The notes under the pieces: generated by a model
Told to the model about the DNA's origin: nothing
The model's database searches: none
What the model saw: only the letters and a program-made list of their open reading frames with translations
Position numbers and translations under genes: made by a program
In this document: positions 8,170 through 14,913 of the stretch, piece after piece
Position numbering within the stretch: position 1 is the stretch's first letter
Layout of the letters: every line of letters begins with the position of its first letter
NCBI GenBank assembly: GCA_022616415.1
Contig: JAKEEU010000375.1
Location: forward strand, 1-44,161
Direction of reading: 5' to 3'
DNA: 44,161 nucleotides
Source of the DNA: Candidatus Zhuqueibacterota bacterium
GTDB taxonomy: Bacteria; Zhuqueibacterota; Zhuqueibacteria; Zhuqueibacterales; Zhuqueibacteraceae

Positions 8170-9716
8170 CCTCGCTCCGCGAGATCGATTGCATTCCATA
8201 CCGCACGCGATTTTTCGATGGTCTCCTGATATTCCCGTGCCGGATCGGAGTCGGCGACGATTCCCGCGCCGGCCTGAAAAAAAGCTTGCTGGCCTTGCGT
8301 CCAAATCGTGCGGATGGTGATGCAGGTGTCGAGATTGCCGGAAAAGTCAAAATAACCGACGGCGCCGGCATAAGGCCCGCGCGGCTCCGGCTCCAGTTCG
8401 TCAATGATTTCCATGGCGCGAATTTTCGGCGCACCGCTCACCGTTCCGGCCGGAAAACACGCGCGCAAGGCGTCGATGGCATCAAGCTCGGGACGCAATT
8501 TTCCGCGCAGGTTGGAGACCAAGTGCATCACGTGCGAGTAATGCTCCACCGTCATGAGCTGATTGGCTTCAATACTGGCAAATTCGCACACGCGGCCAAG
8601 ATCGTTGCGGCCGAGATCGACGAGCATGAGGTGCTCGGCGCGCTCTTTGGCGTCGGTGCGCAGCTCCTCCTCCAAATGCCGGTCTTCAGCTTCATCCCCT
8701 CCGCGGCGGCGTGTGCCGGCAATCGGCCGCACTTCCGCCACGCGATTCTCGACGCGCACCAAAGCTTCCGGCGAAGAACCAATCAAACAATTCTCATCGT
8801 GCTGGAGAAAATACAAATAAGGCGAAGGATTGATCAAGCGCAAGGCCCGATAGATTTGAAAAGGCGAAACCGAGATCGCGCAGGAAAAGCGCTGGGAGAG
8901 GACGGCTTGAAAAATGTCGCCGGCAGCGATATGTTCTTTGGCTTGAGTGACGGCGGCGAGAAAATCTTTGCGGGAAAAATTGGCGCGGGGCTCGGGAAAC
9001 AGGGCGGGTGGGGCGGATGAATTTTCCGGCGGCTTCAGCGATTGGGCAAGCTGTGCTTGCACGCCATTCAAGCGTTCGAGGGCTTCCTCATAACGCCGCC
9101 GCAAGTTCAATTCGCCTTCTTCCAGAAAAACGTTGGTGATCAGCAAAATCTGCTGGCGGACGTGATCGAAGGCAATAACGGTGTCATACAAACCAAATTC
9201 AGCGCTGGGAAACGGCGGCTGCGGCGCGTCCGATTCCGGCAGTGAGAATTTGGGCGCCGGCAGCTTTTCCAAATCCCGTACGGTGTCGTAGCCGAAATAA
9301 CCGACAAACCCTCCGGTGAAGCGCGGCAAGCCATTCACGCGAACCGGACGGAATTTTTTGTGCGTGGTTTGCAGATAAGTAAAAATATCCGCTTGGCCGC
9401 CGTCGTGATCGGCAAACGGCGAGCTCCCTTGCTGCTTCTCAATTTCCAGGCGCGGCAGCGGCGAATCCGGCAAGGCGCCAAATTGCCGGCGATAACGCAC
9501 CACCAAGCTGGGCGCGAAACCGAGAAAGGAATAGCGCGCTATTTTCTCGCCGCCCTCCACGCTCTCCAGGAGAAAGCCGTAGCGCTGGCCGGCTGCCAGC
9601 CGCAGAAACGTCGAGACCGGCGTGAACGTATCCGCCAGCATGTGCATCGTGATCGGCACGATATTTCCTTGCTGCGCCAGCCGGGAAAATTTTTCAAAGG
9701 ATAGCGAGATGTTCAT
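8157..9716 (-). CDS. trpE: anthranilate synthase component I
   Basis: Makes anthranilate from chorismate with ammonia from TrpG. The 519 residues comprise an N-terminal domain carrying the tryptophan feedback-binding region (LLESVEGGEKIARYSF) and the C-terminal chorismate-binding domain, with PIAGTRRRG, DLGRNDLGRV, the HLVSNLRG and FPAGTVSGAPK segments, and GAGIVADSDP near the end. It is therefore expected to be feedback-inhibited by tryptophan. It is the first structural gene after the attenuator. The last codons (GLVA and stop) come from a short repeat. The Shine-Dalgarno is weak. Confidence 0.97.
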   Translation of the reverse strand: MNISLSFEKFSRLAQQGNIVPITMHMLADTFTPVSTFLRLAAGQRYGFLLESVEGGEKIARYSFLGFAPSLVVRYRRQFGALPDSPLPRLEIEKQQGSSPFADHDGGQADIFTYLQTTHKKFRPVRVNGLPRFTGGFVGYFGYDTVRDLEKLPAPKFSLPESDAPQPPFPSAEFGLYDTVIAFDHVRQQILLITNVFLEEGELNLRRRYEEALERLNGVQAQLAQSLKPPENSSAPPALFPEPRANFSRKDFLAAVTQAKEHIAAGDIFQAVLSQRFSCAISVSPFQIYRALRLINPSPYLYFLQHDENCLIGSSPEALVRVENRVAEVRPIAGTRRRGGDEAEDRHLEEELRTDAKERAEHLMLVDLGRNDLGRVCEFASIEANQLMTVEHYSHVMHLVSNLRGKLRPELDAIDALRACFPAGTVSGAPKIRAMEIIDELEPEPRGPYAGAVGYFDFSGNLDTCITIRTIWTQGQQAFFQAGAGIVADSDPAREYQETIEKSRAVWNAIDLAERGLVA

Positions 9717-9758
9717 AGTATTGAAAAAGTTTTTACTCTTTCAAAATGAGTTTGTAAC

Positions 9759-9841
9759 GTCATTGCGAGCGCTTCTCAGCGAAGCAATCTCTTCAAGATC
9801 AGCGGATTGTCCCGCTGGAAAGCGGGACGCCTCGCAATGAC
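9759..9841. repeat. GTCATTGCGAG palindromic intergenic element
   Basis: An 83-bp element bounded by GTCATTGCGAG (9759-9769) and CTCGCAATGAC (9831-9841), perfect inverted ends. An internal hairpin GTCCCGCT/AGCGGGAC (9809-9828) and a GAAGCAATCTC segment lie inside. Elements of this general form are common between genes in many unrelated bacteria. It lies between the trp terminator and trpE. Confidence 0.75.
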
Positions 9842-9893
9842 AACGTGGTGTTACATTTTACTCTTAACTTATGCTATGCTGCACAAGCCCAAA

Positions 9894-9931
9894 ATAAAAA
9901 AACCCCACCCGGCTTTTGCCATGGTGGGGTT
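9894..9931 (-). terminator. trp attenuator Rho-independent terminator
   Basis: On the minus strand AACCCCACC, TGGC, loop AAAA, GCCG and GGTGGGGTT form a long hairpin (9901-9931), immediately followed by a run of seven T. It lies 41 bp downstream of the leader-peptide stop and about 180 bp upstream of trpE, so it ends transcription before the structural genes unless prevented. Confidence 0.9.
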
Positions 9932-10003
9932 GATTTAGCTTTGTCAGTTTATATGAACCTGTTGCTGCCTGTCAAGTTACCTCTGGGCAAATTCCACCAT
10001 GGC
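9918..10003 (-). promoter_or_regulatory. antiterminator pairing of the trp attenuator
   Basis: The leader mRNA segment GCCATGGTGG (10003-9994, within leader codons 23-26) is a perfect complement of CCACCATGGC (9927-9918), the 5' arm of the terminator. Pairing of the two excludes the terminator. The segment begins 10 nt after the last Trp codon, where a ribosome stalled on Trp codons would leave it free; a ribosome moving on to the stop codon would disturb it. This matches the classical region 2:3 logic. Confidence 0.85.
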
Positions 10004-10070
10004 CATGCTGGCGCCAATACCAGTAGCCCCAAAAATTAAATCGAATAGTGGAAAAGCCTTGTAGTTTCAT
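9972..10070 (-). CDS. trpL: trp/aromatic operon leader peptide
   Basis: A 32-residue peptide starting MKLQGFST, with an aromatic block FNFWGYWYW at residues 11-19 (Trp14, Trp17, Trp19, Tyr16, Tyr18, Phe11, Phe13) and ending PEVT. It follows a near-consensus promoter and is followed by a terminator whose 5' arm is complementary to codons 23-26. It is inferred to measure charged tRNA-Trp, and possibly tRNA-Tyr and tRNA-Phe, for ribosome-mediated attenuation. The mixed aromatic content fits the operon, which encodes common-pathway, Trp-branch and Tyr-branch enzymes. A weak AAAAGAG precedes the ATG. The frame is open upstream to 10208, but that would overlap the preceding gene and the promoter. 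Confidence 0.88.
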   Translation of the reverse strand: MKLQGFSTIRFNFWGYWYWRQHGHGGICPEVT

Positions 10071-10094
10071 AATGGTCTCTTTTAGTTGAATGGC

Positions 10095-10123
10095 AATATA
10101 AACAACCCAAGTGTCAATGTCAA
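10095..10123 (-). promoter_or_regulatory. trp operon promoter
   Basis: TTGACA (10123-10118), 17-bp spacer, TATATT (10100-10095) on the minus strand, an almost perfect sigma70 promoter. It lies between the stop of the ACMS decarboxylase gene (10142) and the leader-peptide ATG (10070), giving an expected transcript start near 10088. TTGACA is directly repeated as TTGACATTGACA, which could mark an operator but has no clear dyad. Confidence 0.85.
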
Positions 10124-10141
10124 GAGGTTTTTCAAAAATTT

Positions 10142-11230
10142 TTAACCGTTGGCCGCTTTTACCTCCGTTGGTGATTCTAAAAAACGCCCATTCTGCAAGC
10201 CCAACCATTCCAACGCCGTTCCGCCGAGCAAATTCGCTTTGGTCGCCTCGCTCAAATCCGGCATGGACTCAATCATCTTTCCCGGCTCGGCTTCACCTAA
10301 TGGAAAGGGATAATCCGAGCCGAGCGCAATTCTATTTTCTCCGATTAAGTCTATGAGATATTTCAAAATCACCGGATCGTGTACGAGCGAATCCAAATAA
10401 AATTTCCCAAGATATTCGCGCGGATTCACGTCGTTGTCGATCGCGCAGAGATCGGGCCGCGCCTTGAAGCCGTGCTCGATGCGGCCAATCGTCACCGGAA
10501 ACGAGCCGCCGCCGTGCGCGAACGCCACGCGCAGCTTGGGCAACCGCTCGAACACGCCGCCGAAAATCATCGAGCAAACCGCCAAGCAAGTTTCCGCCGG
10601 CATACCGACCAGCCACGAGAGCCAATATTTTTGCGTTCGTTCTTGGCCAAGTGTATTCCACGGATGCACGAAAATCGCTGCGCCAAGCTCTTCGGCGGCT
10701 TGAAAGATCGAAAAAAAATCTTCCTCGTTCAAATTGCGGCCATTCACATTCGTGCCGATTTCAATGCCAGCCAAGTCTAATTCTTTGACACAGCGTTCCA
10801 TCTCTTTAATGGCAAGCTCCGGCGCTTGCATGGGCACGGTGCCCAATCCCATGAAGCGTTTCGGATATGCCGCGACAACGCCGGCAATATGATCATTGAG
10901 AAATTTGGATAAGTTGAGTGCATCGGCTGGTTTTGCCCAATAGCTGAACATCACCGGAACGGTCGAGAGCACTTGCACATCGACGCGATGATGATTGCAT
11001 TCTTTGATTCTGATCTCGGGATCCCAGCAGTTGGCTTGAATTTCACGGAATAATTTCCCGTCAATCATCATGCGCGCGCAGCCGGGCTTATCGTGCTCGA
11101 GATGGACAAAGCCGCCGTAGCCGTATTTCTCGCTGAGATCGGGCCAATTCTCCGGCAGGATGTGGGTGTGGATGTCGATTTTGAGAGTGGTAGAAGGTTT
11201 ATCGTTTCTAGACGGAAAAACTCTTTCCAT
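10142..11230 (-). CDS. nbaD: aminocarboxymuconate-semialdehyde decarboxylase (ACMSD)
   Basis: Decarboxylates 2-amino-3-carboxymuconate 6-semialdehyde (ACMS) to 2-aminomuconate semialdehyde, diverting 3-hydroxyanthranilate from quinolinate/NAD formation into catabolism. The 362-residue amidohydrolase-fold protein shows the metal-binding DIHTHILP near the N-terminus, the family-typical PENWPDL and YGYGGFV, HPWNT, FAHGGGSFP and the GSDYPFPLGE motif with the metal-ligand Asp. The N-terminus has about 17 extra residues before LKIDIHTH and no good Shine-Dalgarno; no in-frame ATG exists closer to the domain. The C-terminus KAANG and stop lie in a fragment similar to a nearby palindromic repeat. Confidence 0.9.
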   Translation of the reverse strand: MERVFPSRNDKPSTTLKIDIHTHILPENWPDLSEKYGYGGFVHLEHDKPGCARMMIDGKLFREIQANCWDPEIRIKECNHHRVDVQVLSTVPVMFSYWAKPADALNLSKFLNDHIAGVVAAYPKRFMGLGTVPMQAPELAIKEMERCVKELDLAGIEIGTNVNGRNLNEEDFFSIFQAAEELGAAIFVHPWNTLGQERTQKYWLSWLVGMPAETCLAVCSMIFGGVFERLPKLRVAFAHGGGSFPVTIGRIEHGFKARPDLCAIDNDVNPREYLGKFYLDSLVHDPVILKYLIDLIGENRIALGSDYPFPLGEAEPGKMIESMPDLSEATKANLLGGTALEWLGLQNGRFLESPTEVKAANG

Positions 11231-11288
11231 AAAAATTTGTCATCTAAAAAAGTTGAAATTAATTTTGGAAAAGTATAGATATTTTCGC

Positions 11289-11498
11289 CTACATACAGTC
11301 AAGAAAGATATGAAAAATCTCAATAGGGGTGTTATCCTGCCGACCGTGTGTGCTGACCCATTCATCAGAAAAAGATTTCAGCAATTTGACCTTCCTTAGG
11401 TGCTTTTGAATAAGGAGACTACCTTCATCAGAATCAAATTTGCGCTTCAGTTCAGTAAACCATCTTTTCGGCGTATCGCTTTGTATATATCCGATCAT
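11289..11498 (-). CDS. small ORF after the DNA methyltransferase, possibly its detached C-terminus
   Basis: A 69-residue frame (starting MIGYIQSDTPKRWF, ending HIFLDCM) whose ATG overlaps the methyltransferase stop by four bases. It is Lys/Arg-rich and predicted soluble. It could be a coupled independent protein. Alternatively it may be the continuation of the methyltransferase gene after a frameshift, because in this frame the sequence upstream of the ATG (NYAEKYPAAA) also reads like protein. I do not recognise a family. Confidence 0.4.
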   Translation of the reverse strand: MIGYIQSDTPKRWFTELKRKFDSDEGSLLIQKHLRKVKLLKSFSDEWVSTHGRQDNTPIEIFHIFLDCM

Positions 11499-13846
11499 TG
11501 CGGCAGCCGGATACTTTTCGGCGTAGTTGCCGCGGCACGTAAATAATCCGCATCATTAACAGGAGCGGCAAGGCCAATCTGGGGCGCCGGAAGAACAAAA
11601 TCCAAATCGCTATAAGCCGCAAACGTCGGGCTCCAGAAAATATGTGGTGCTTTGGCGACCTCTAAGCCAGCTTTGCCTCCTCTGGTTCGAATATATTGCT
11701 CTTCTTTGGGTATATCGTGTAGAACATATTGGGGAACCGTAAGGTAAAAACCACCGCTCATTTCATCCACATTAAGTCGTTTAAGCTTTGCAAGCTCAGG
11801 GACGTATTCTATTTCTTCACTTGTCTCATTGTTCATGCAATTACGGAGCTCCAAGCCTTCACGAAATCTCCAGCCCCGTACTTTTTTTACTTCATTCAAA
11901 GAATTCGGAAACATTCGCTTGAGGAGGCTTATCGCTTTTTTGTCACGATAAGTGCCCCACAACGCAAGCTTCCATGTTTTAGCACTTCCCAGTTCCTCGT
12001 TATAGGGATCTATGGTTTGTATTTCATCTTCATGAATTGTGAGAGTCCACGCAGATTTCTTTGTGGATATCTCATCGAGTGAGTAATTAAAGATTTGATT
12101 GGCTACGAAGGGCCCATAATGGACAATAGGACTTTTTCTCTGGTTGACTTTGGCCCTCGTGTATACTATGGTAGCGGCTGGGGCTTGAGCACTACCAGCA
12201 AAGAGAATATAAGCAAGGTTTGAGAAATTTGTGATTCTTTTAACTTCGTTGAGTATAAAGAATTTCTGCCTGTATTGTGCTGAGTACTTATTAAATAGGC
12301 TTGTAGCATGAATAAGAAGACCGATACAGCCCCTGTCGCTCAAAATATCAGTGGCCCTCCAGCTAAATGCTTCGCAAAGACTATATTGACCAATTGGTCT
12401 TTGTTTCAAATTATCAGTAATCCATTTCCAAGCATGTTTCTGCTCCTGATCAGCAGTTGCTGAATCCAATTTAATCCAAGGAGGCTTGCCAAGAATCCAG
12501 TCAAAGGCAAGATTCTTTTTCCAGAATTTAGAGTCGTTATCAAAAAAATCACATTCAAAAATATGTCGATTGTGCAAATCCGGAAACTTGAAGCTTTCGT
12601 TTTCGTGCAATTCGGGTGGTTCAACGTAACTCAACAAAGTTAAAATAAGACTAAATTCAGTAACATAGGATGCCTCTCGGCTACGTTCTACGCCGAAAAT
12701 ACTCTCTTCCAAAATTTGACGTAACTCGGTCGGAGACAATCGTTTTTTCTTTCGTTTGCTCAATTCCCCCTCGATTAGCCGACGATACGCCAGCACCAAG
12801 AAAATGCCGGATCCACATGCCGGATCAAGAACCTTCATGCCCTTCTTTAACGGCTTGACGCTGTTTATTTCACAAAGCAGATAATCGGCGACAAATTCAC
12901 GCGTGTAAATAGCGCCTTCTCCCTTCCCTTTGCCTTCCGCATGCAAGAATTGCTCGTAAATCGATGAAAGAGTCTCAATTGGAATATAAGAAAAGTCGTA
13001 TGCTTTAAAATCAAGAGCCAATTGACCTGAAGTTGGGTCATCACCTCGAAAAACCGAGGCGACATACTTGACAGCATCGTTGGAGGGCGCCATTGAACCC
13101 GTAAAAGATAAGGGAAAAATTCCTCCGTTAAAACGATCTTCCAAGGCTTCGGTCAGTTTACGCAAACTGGTTAGAGACGCATTGCGTCCCGTAACATCTT
13201 CGAGACCAATACCGTGTTTCCTAAGCCATTCATCTGATAGAATTTTGCGATCTTCCAAGTAACGAAGGTAAATATACTTTCCGATGAGCGCATGAGCAAC
13301 GGCTTGATCTATTTTATATTTCTCGTCAGCCAACTCTTTTCCCAACTTTTCAAGATTTTTCAGTAAATGTCGATCCACCCGCTTGTCGGGAGTCAAATTC
13401 TCGGCTTGCGTCTGCCAGATTCTGCCTGAATCAATTTCCTCGGCATAAAAGTCTTTAAGCTTTGCGCTGATTTCATCGGGAGTAAGTTCGGCTGTGCACA
13501 AAAGGCCGACACTCTGTTTCTTTTGGCTATAATCAAATCCGGAATAGACTCTTACTTGATGTGGAAGAATTACGATCAAGAAAGGAGCAGCGCCAAGATT
13601 CCATAAATTACGATGGATTTCTCTGGCCTCTGTTTCAGTGCTTGCCCGTGCAACGTGGATAGCCGGCCTCGGGGGTAAAATGGAATCGGCTTGTGGGCTG
13701 GCGCGAAAAACGTAAGTTCCAAGCACATGCGCTTTTTTAGCGGAGCGCCAAAGATGTGCTGTGGCCGGCTCGGAATTATCTTCTGTAACCCAATTCTCCG
13801 GTACCTGTTTATATCCAAGTTGATCGATTACTTCTTTGGGAGTCAT
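11495..13846 (-). CDS. Eco57I-type N6-adenine DNA methyltransferase-like protein (N-6 DNA methylase family)
   Basis: A 783-residue protein. The N-terminal about 200 residues resemble the restriction-type leader of Eco57I-like methylases. Motif I DPACGSG (341-347) binds S-adenosylmethionine. The motif IV position reads ILGKPPW (452-457 region) where the catalytic motif normally reads NPPY/W/F; Lys454 replaces the Asn. The protein ends abruptly after YLRAAAT, where relatives usually continue into a target-recognition region. Its sequence looks more AT-rich than neighbouring genes, and it sits between a transporter and ACMSD within the tryptophan-catabolic run, so horizontal insertion is likely. 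It may be an inactive or truncated restriction-modification or defence protein. Confidence 0.75.
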   Translation of the reverse strand: MTPKEVIDQLGYKQVPENWVTEDNSEPATAHLWRSAKKAHVLGTYVFRASPQADSILPPRPAIHVARASTETEAREIHRNLWNLGAAPFLIVILPHQVRVYSGFDYSQKKQSVGLLCTAELTPDEISAKLKDFYAEEIDSGRIWQTQAENLTPDKRVDRHLLKNLEKLGKELADEKYKIDQAVAHALIGKYIYLRYLEDRKILSDEWLRKHGIGLEDVTGRNASLTSLRKLTEALEDRFNGGIFPLSFTGSMAPSNDAVKYVASVFRGDDPTSGQLALDFKAYDFSYIPIETLSSIYEQFLHAEGKGKGEGAIYTREFVADYLLCEINSVKPLKKGMKVLDPACGSGIFLVLAYRRLIEGELSKRKKKRLSPTELRQILEESIFGVERSREASYVTEFSLILTLLSYVEPPELHENESFKFPDLHNRHIFECDFFDNDSKFWKKNLAFDWILGKPPWIKLDSATADQEQKHAWKWITDNLKQRPIGQYSLCEAFSWRATDILSDRGCIGLLIHATSLFNKYSAQYRQKFFILNEVKRITNFSNLAYILFAGSAQAPAATIVYTRAKVNQRKSPIVHYGPFVANQIFNYSLDEISTKKSAWTLTIHEDEIQTIDPYNEELGSAKTWKLALWGTYRDKKAISLLKRMFPNSLNEVKKVRGWRFREGLELRNCMNNETSEEIEYVPELAKLKRLNVDEMSGGFYLTVPQYVLHDIPKEEQYIRTRGGKAGLEVAKAPHIFWSPTFAAYSDLDFVLPAPQIGLAAPVNDADYLRAAATTPKSIRLPQ

Positions 13847-13904
13847 CAGAATTTATTATGCAGAAAGCTCAACAATTTCCTATTATTTTGCAAGTCCTCA
13901 GTAT

Positions 13905-14768
13905 TTAAAACAAGCTAATCAACAAAACCCCCGCAACCATAATGCCCGCCCCCTGCAAATGTTCTTTGAACCCCGCTTCTTTAAAAATCAGAAATCCCCA
14001 TAATACACTCATTACCGTGCTCGTGCGTTTGATGGCAATCACGTAAGCCACGAGCGTCAGGCTCACCGCGAGCATTTGGAAGATAACGGTTAGGGCGCAA
14101 AAGAATCCAATCGGAACGAGTTTTTTGAAGACCGCTGGAAGCTGTTTTATCGCGCGCGGCGATTTGTAGAGCATGATTGGCACCAACACCAGCGACATGA
14201 ACGTCGTTGCGGCGATGCTCCAGAACAGCGGCGATGAATTTCGAATGCCGATTTTATCGCAATTTGCGGTGATGCTCCACAGAAAAGCCACGAGCAACAT
14301 CAGGCGTGGCCCTGATTCCTTGAACAATGCCCGAAACGGCGCGAGATAACCGCGCGGCTTGGCGCTGAAATTCAAAACATACGAACCGATGACGATCAAA
14401 AGAATCCCGCCGATGCCGGAGAGATCGGGGAACTCGCCAATCATAAACGGCGAAGTCAGCAGCAGAAATAACGGCGTGAAAGCGACCAGCGGCACGGTTA
14501 GTGACAGCGCCGCCTGCTTGATCGCTTTCATATATAAAATCGTACAGATCGCATTGAGGCCGCCGCCGAGGAACAACGCGAGCCAAAAATCTTTGGTCAA
14601 GGTCGGCAATTTAACAAAGAACAAAATCGGCAGCAAGAACAGCACGGCAAAAAATCGCAGCGACCAGGCAATCACGTACTCATCAATATCCTCAAGGCCG
14701 CGTTTGCTGAACACATCTTTAAGCGATTCGCATAAAGCCGTTAAAAGCGATAACACGAACCAAGTCAT
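13905..14768 (-). CDS. EamA/DMT-superfamily transporter
   Basis: About 287 residues forming roughly ten hydrophobic segments in two homologous halves, as in EamA (drug/metabolite) permeases of the inner membrane; AFLWSITANCDKIG marks the start of the second half. The ATG at 14768 (MTWFVLSLLTALCESL) gives the typical N-terminus; the frame opens upstream to 14819 but that segment is not membrane-like. Substrate unknown. Its position among tryptophan-degradation genes makes an aromatic or kynurenine-type metabolite conceivable, but nothing in the sequence shows it. Confidence 0.85.
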   Translation of the reverse strand: MTWFVLSLLTALCESLKDVFSKRGLEDIDEYVIAWSLRFFAVLFLLPILFFVKLPTLTKDFWLALFLGGGLNAICTILYMKAIKQAALSLTVPLVAFTPLFLLLTSPFMIGEFPDLSGIGGILLIVIGSYVLNFSAKPRGYLAPFRALFKESGPRLMLLVAFLWSITANCDKIGIRNSSPLFWSIAATTFMSLVLVPIMLYKSPRAIKQLPAVFKKLVPIGFFCALTVIFQMLAVSLTLVAYVIAIKRTSTVMSVLWGFLIFKEAGFKEHLQGAGIMVAGVLLISLF

Positions 14769-14840
14769 TGACAAGCCAGAAATCCTACACAACGCGGATC
14801 CATCAAGCGGGTCAATCAAAAATAATCGCTCACAGAATTT

Positions 14841-14887
14841 GAACTCTCACTGAATTAAAAGCTTTCTTCAGTGAGAGTTCTATTTTT
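14841..14887 (+). terminator. strong hairpin between S9 peptidase and transporter genes
   Basis: GAACTCTCACTGAA (14841-14854) and TTCAGTGAGAGTTC (14867-14880) are perfect 14-bp complements with a 12-nt loop. On the plus strand TATTTTTG follows, so the terminator polarity opposes the flanking minus-strand genes. It may also weaken minus-strand transcription between the peptidase and transporter genes. Confidence 0.55.
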
Positions 14888-14913
14888 GTGAGCCTATTTT
14901 GGGGCTTGAAGCA

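Noticed and set aside
8286..9020. Long plus-strand ORFs opposite trpE and similar ones opposite other genes
   Set aside because: They lie entirely antisense to strongly supported genes, are Arg/Ala-rich and low-complexity, and lack ribosome-binding sites; they are GC-driven shadow frames.
9892..10070. T-box or TRAP-type control of the trp operon
   Set aside because: No T-box specifier stem or AGGGTGGCG-like core and no series of GAG/UAG triplets are visible, whereas the leader ORF and complementary arms explain the region.
10142..10208. Leader peptide as the C-terminal part of a 78-residue ORF starting at 10208
   Set aside because: The upstream half overlaps the ACMSD coding region in another frame and lies before the promoter; the aromatic-rich peptide starting at 10070 is the sensible unit.
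14841..14887. Terminator ending the S9 peptidase transcript
   Set aside because: The T-run lies on the plus-strand side, so polarity is wrong for the minus-strand gene; it was kept only as a hairpin with plus-strand terminator character.
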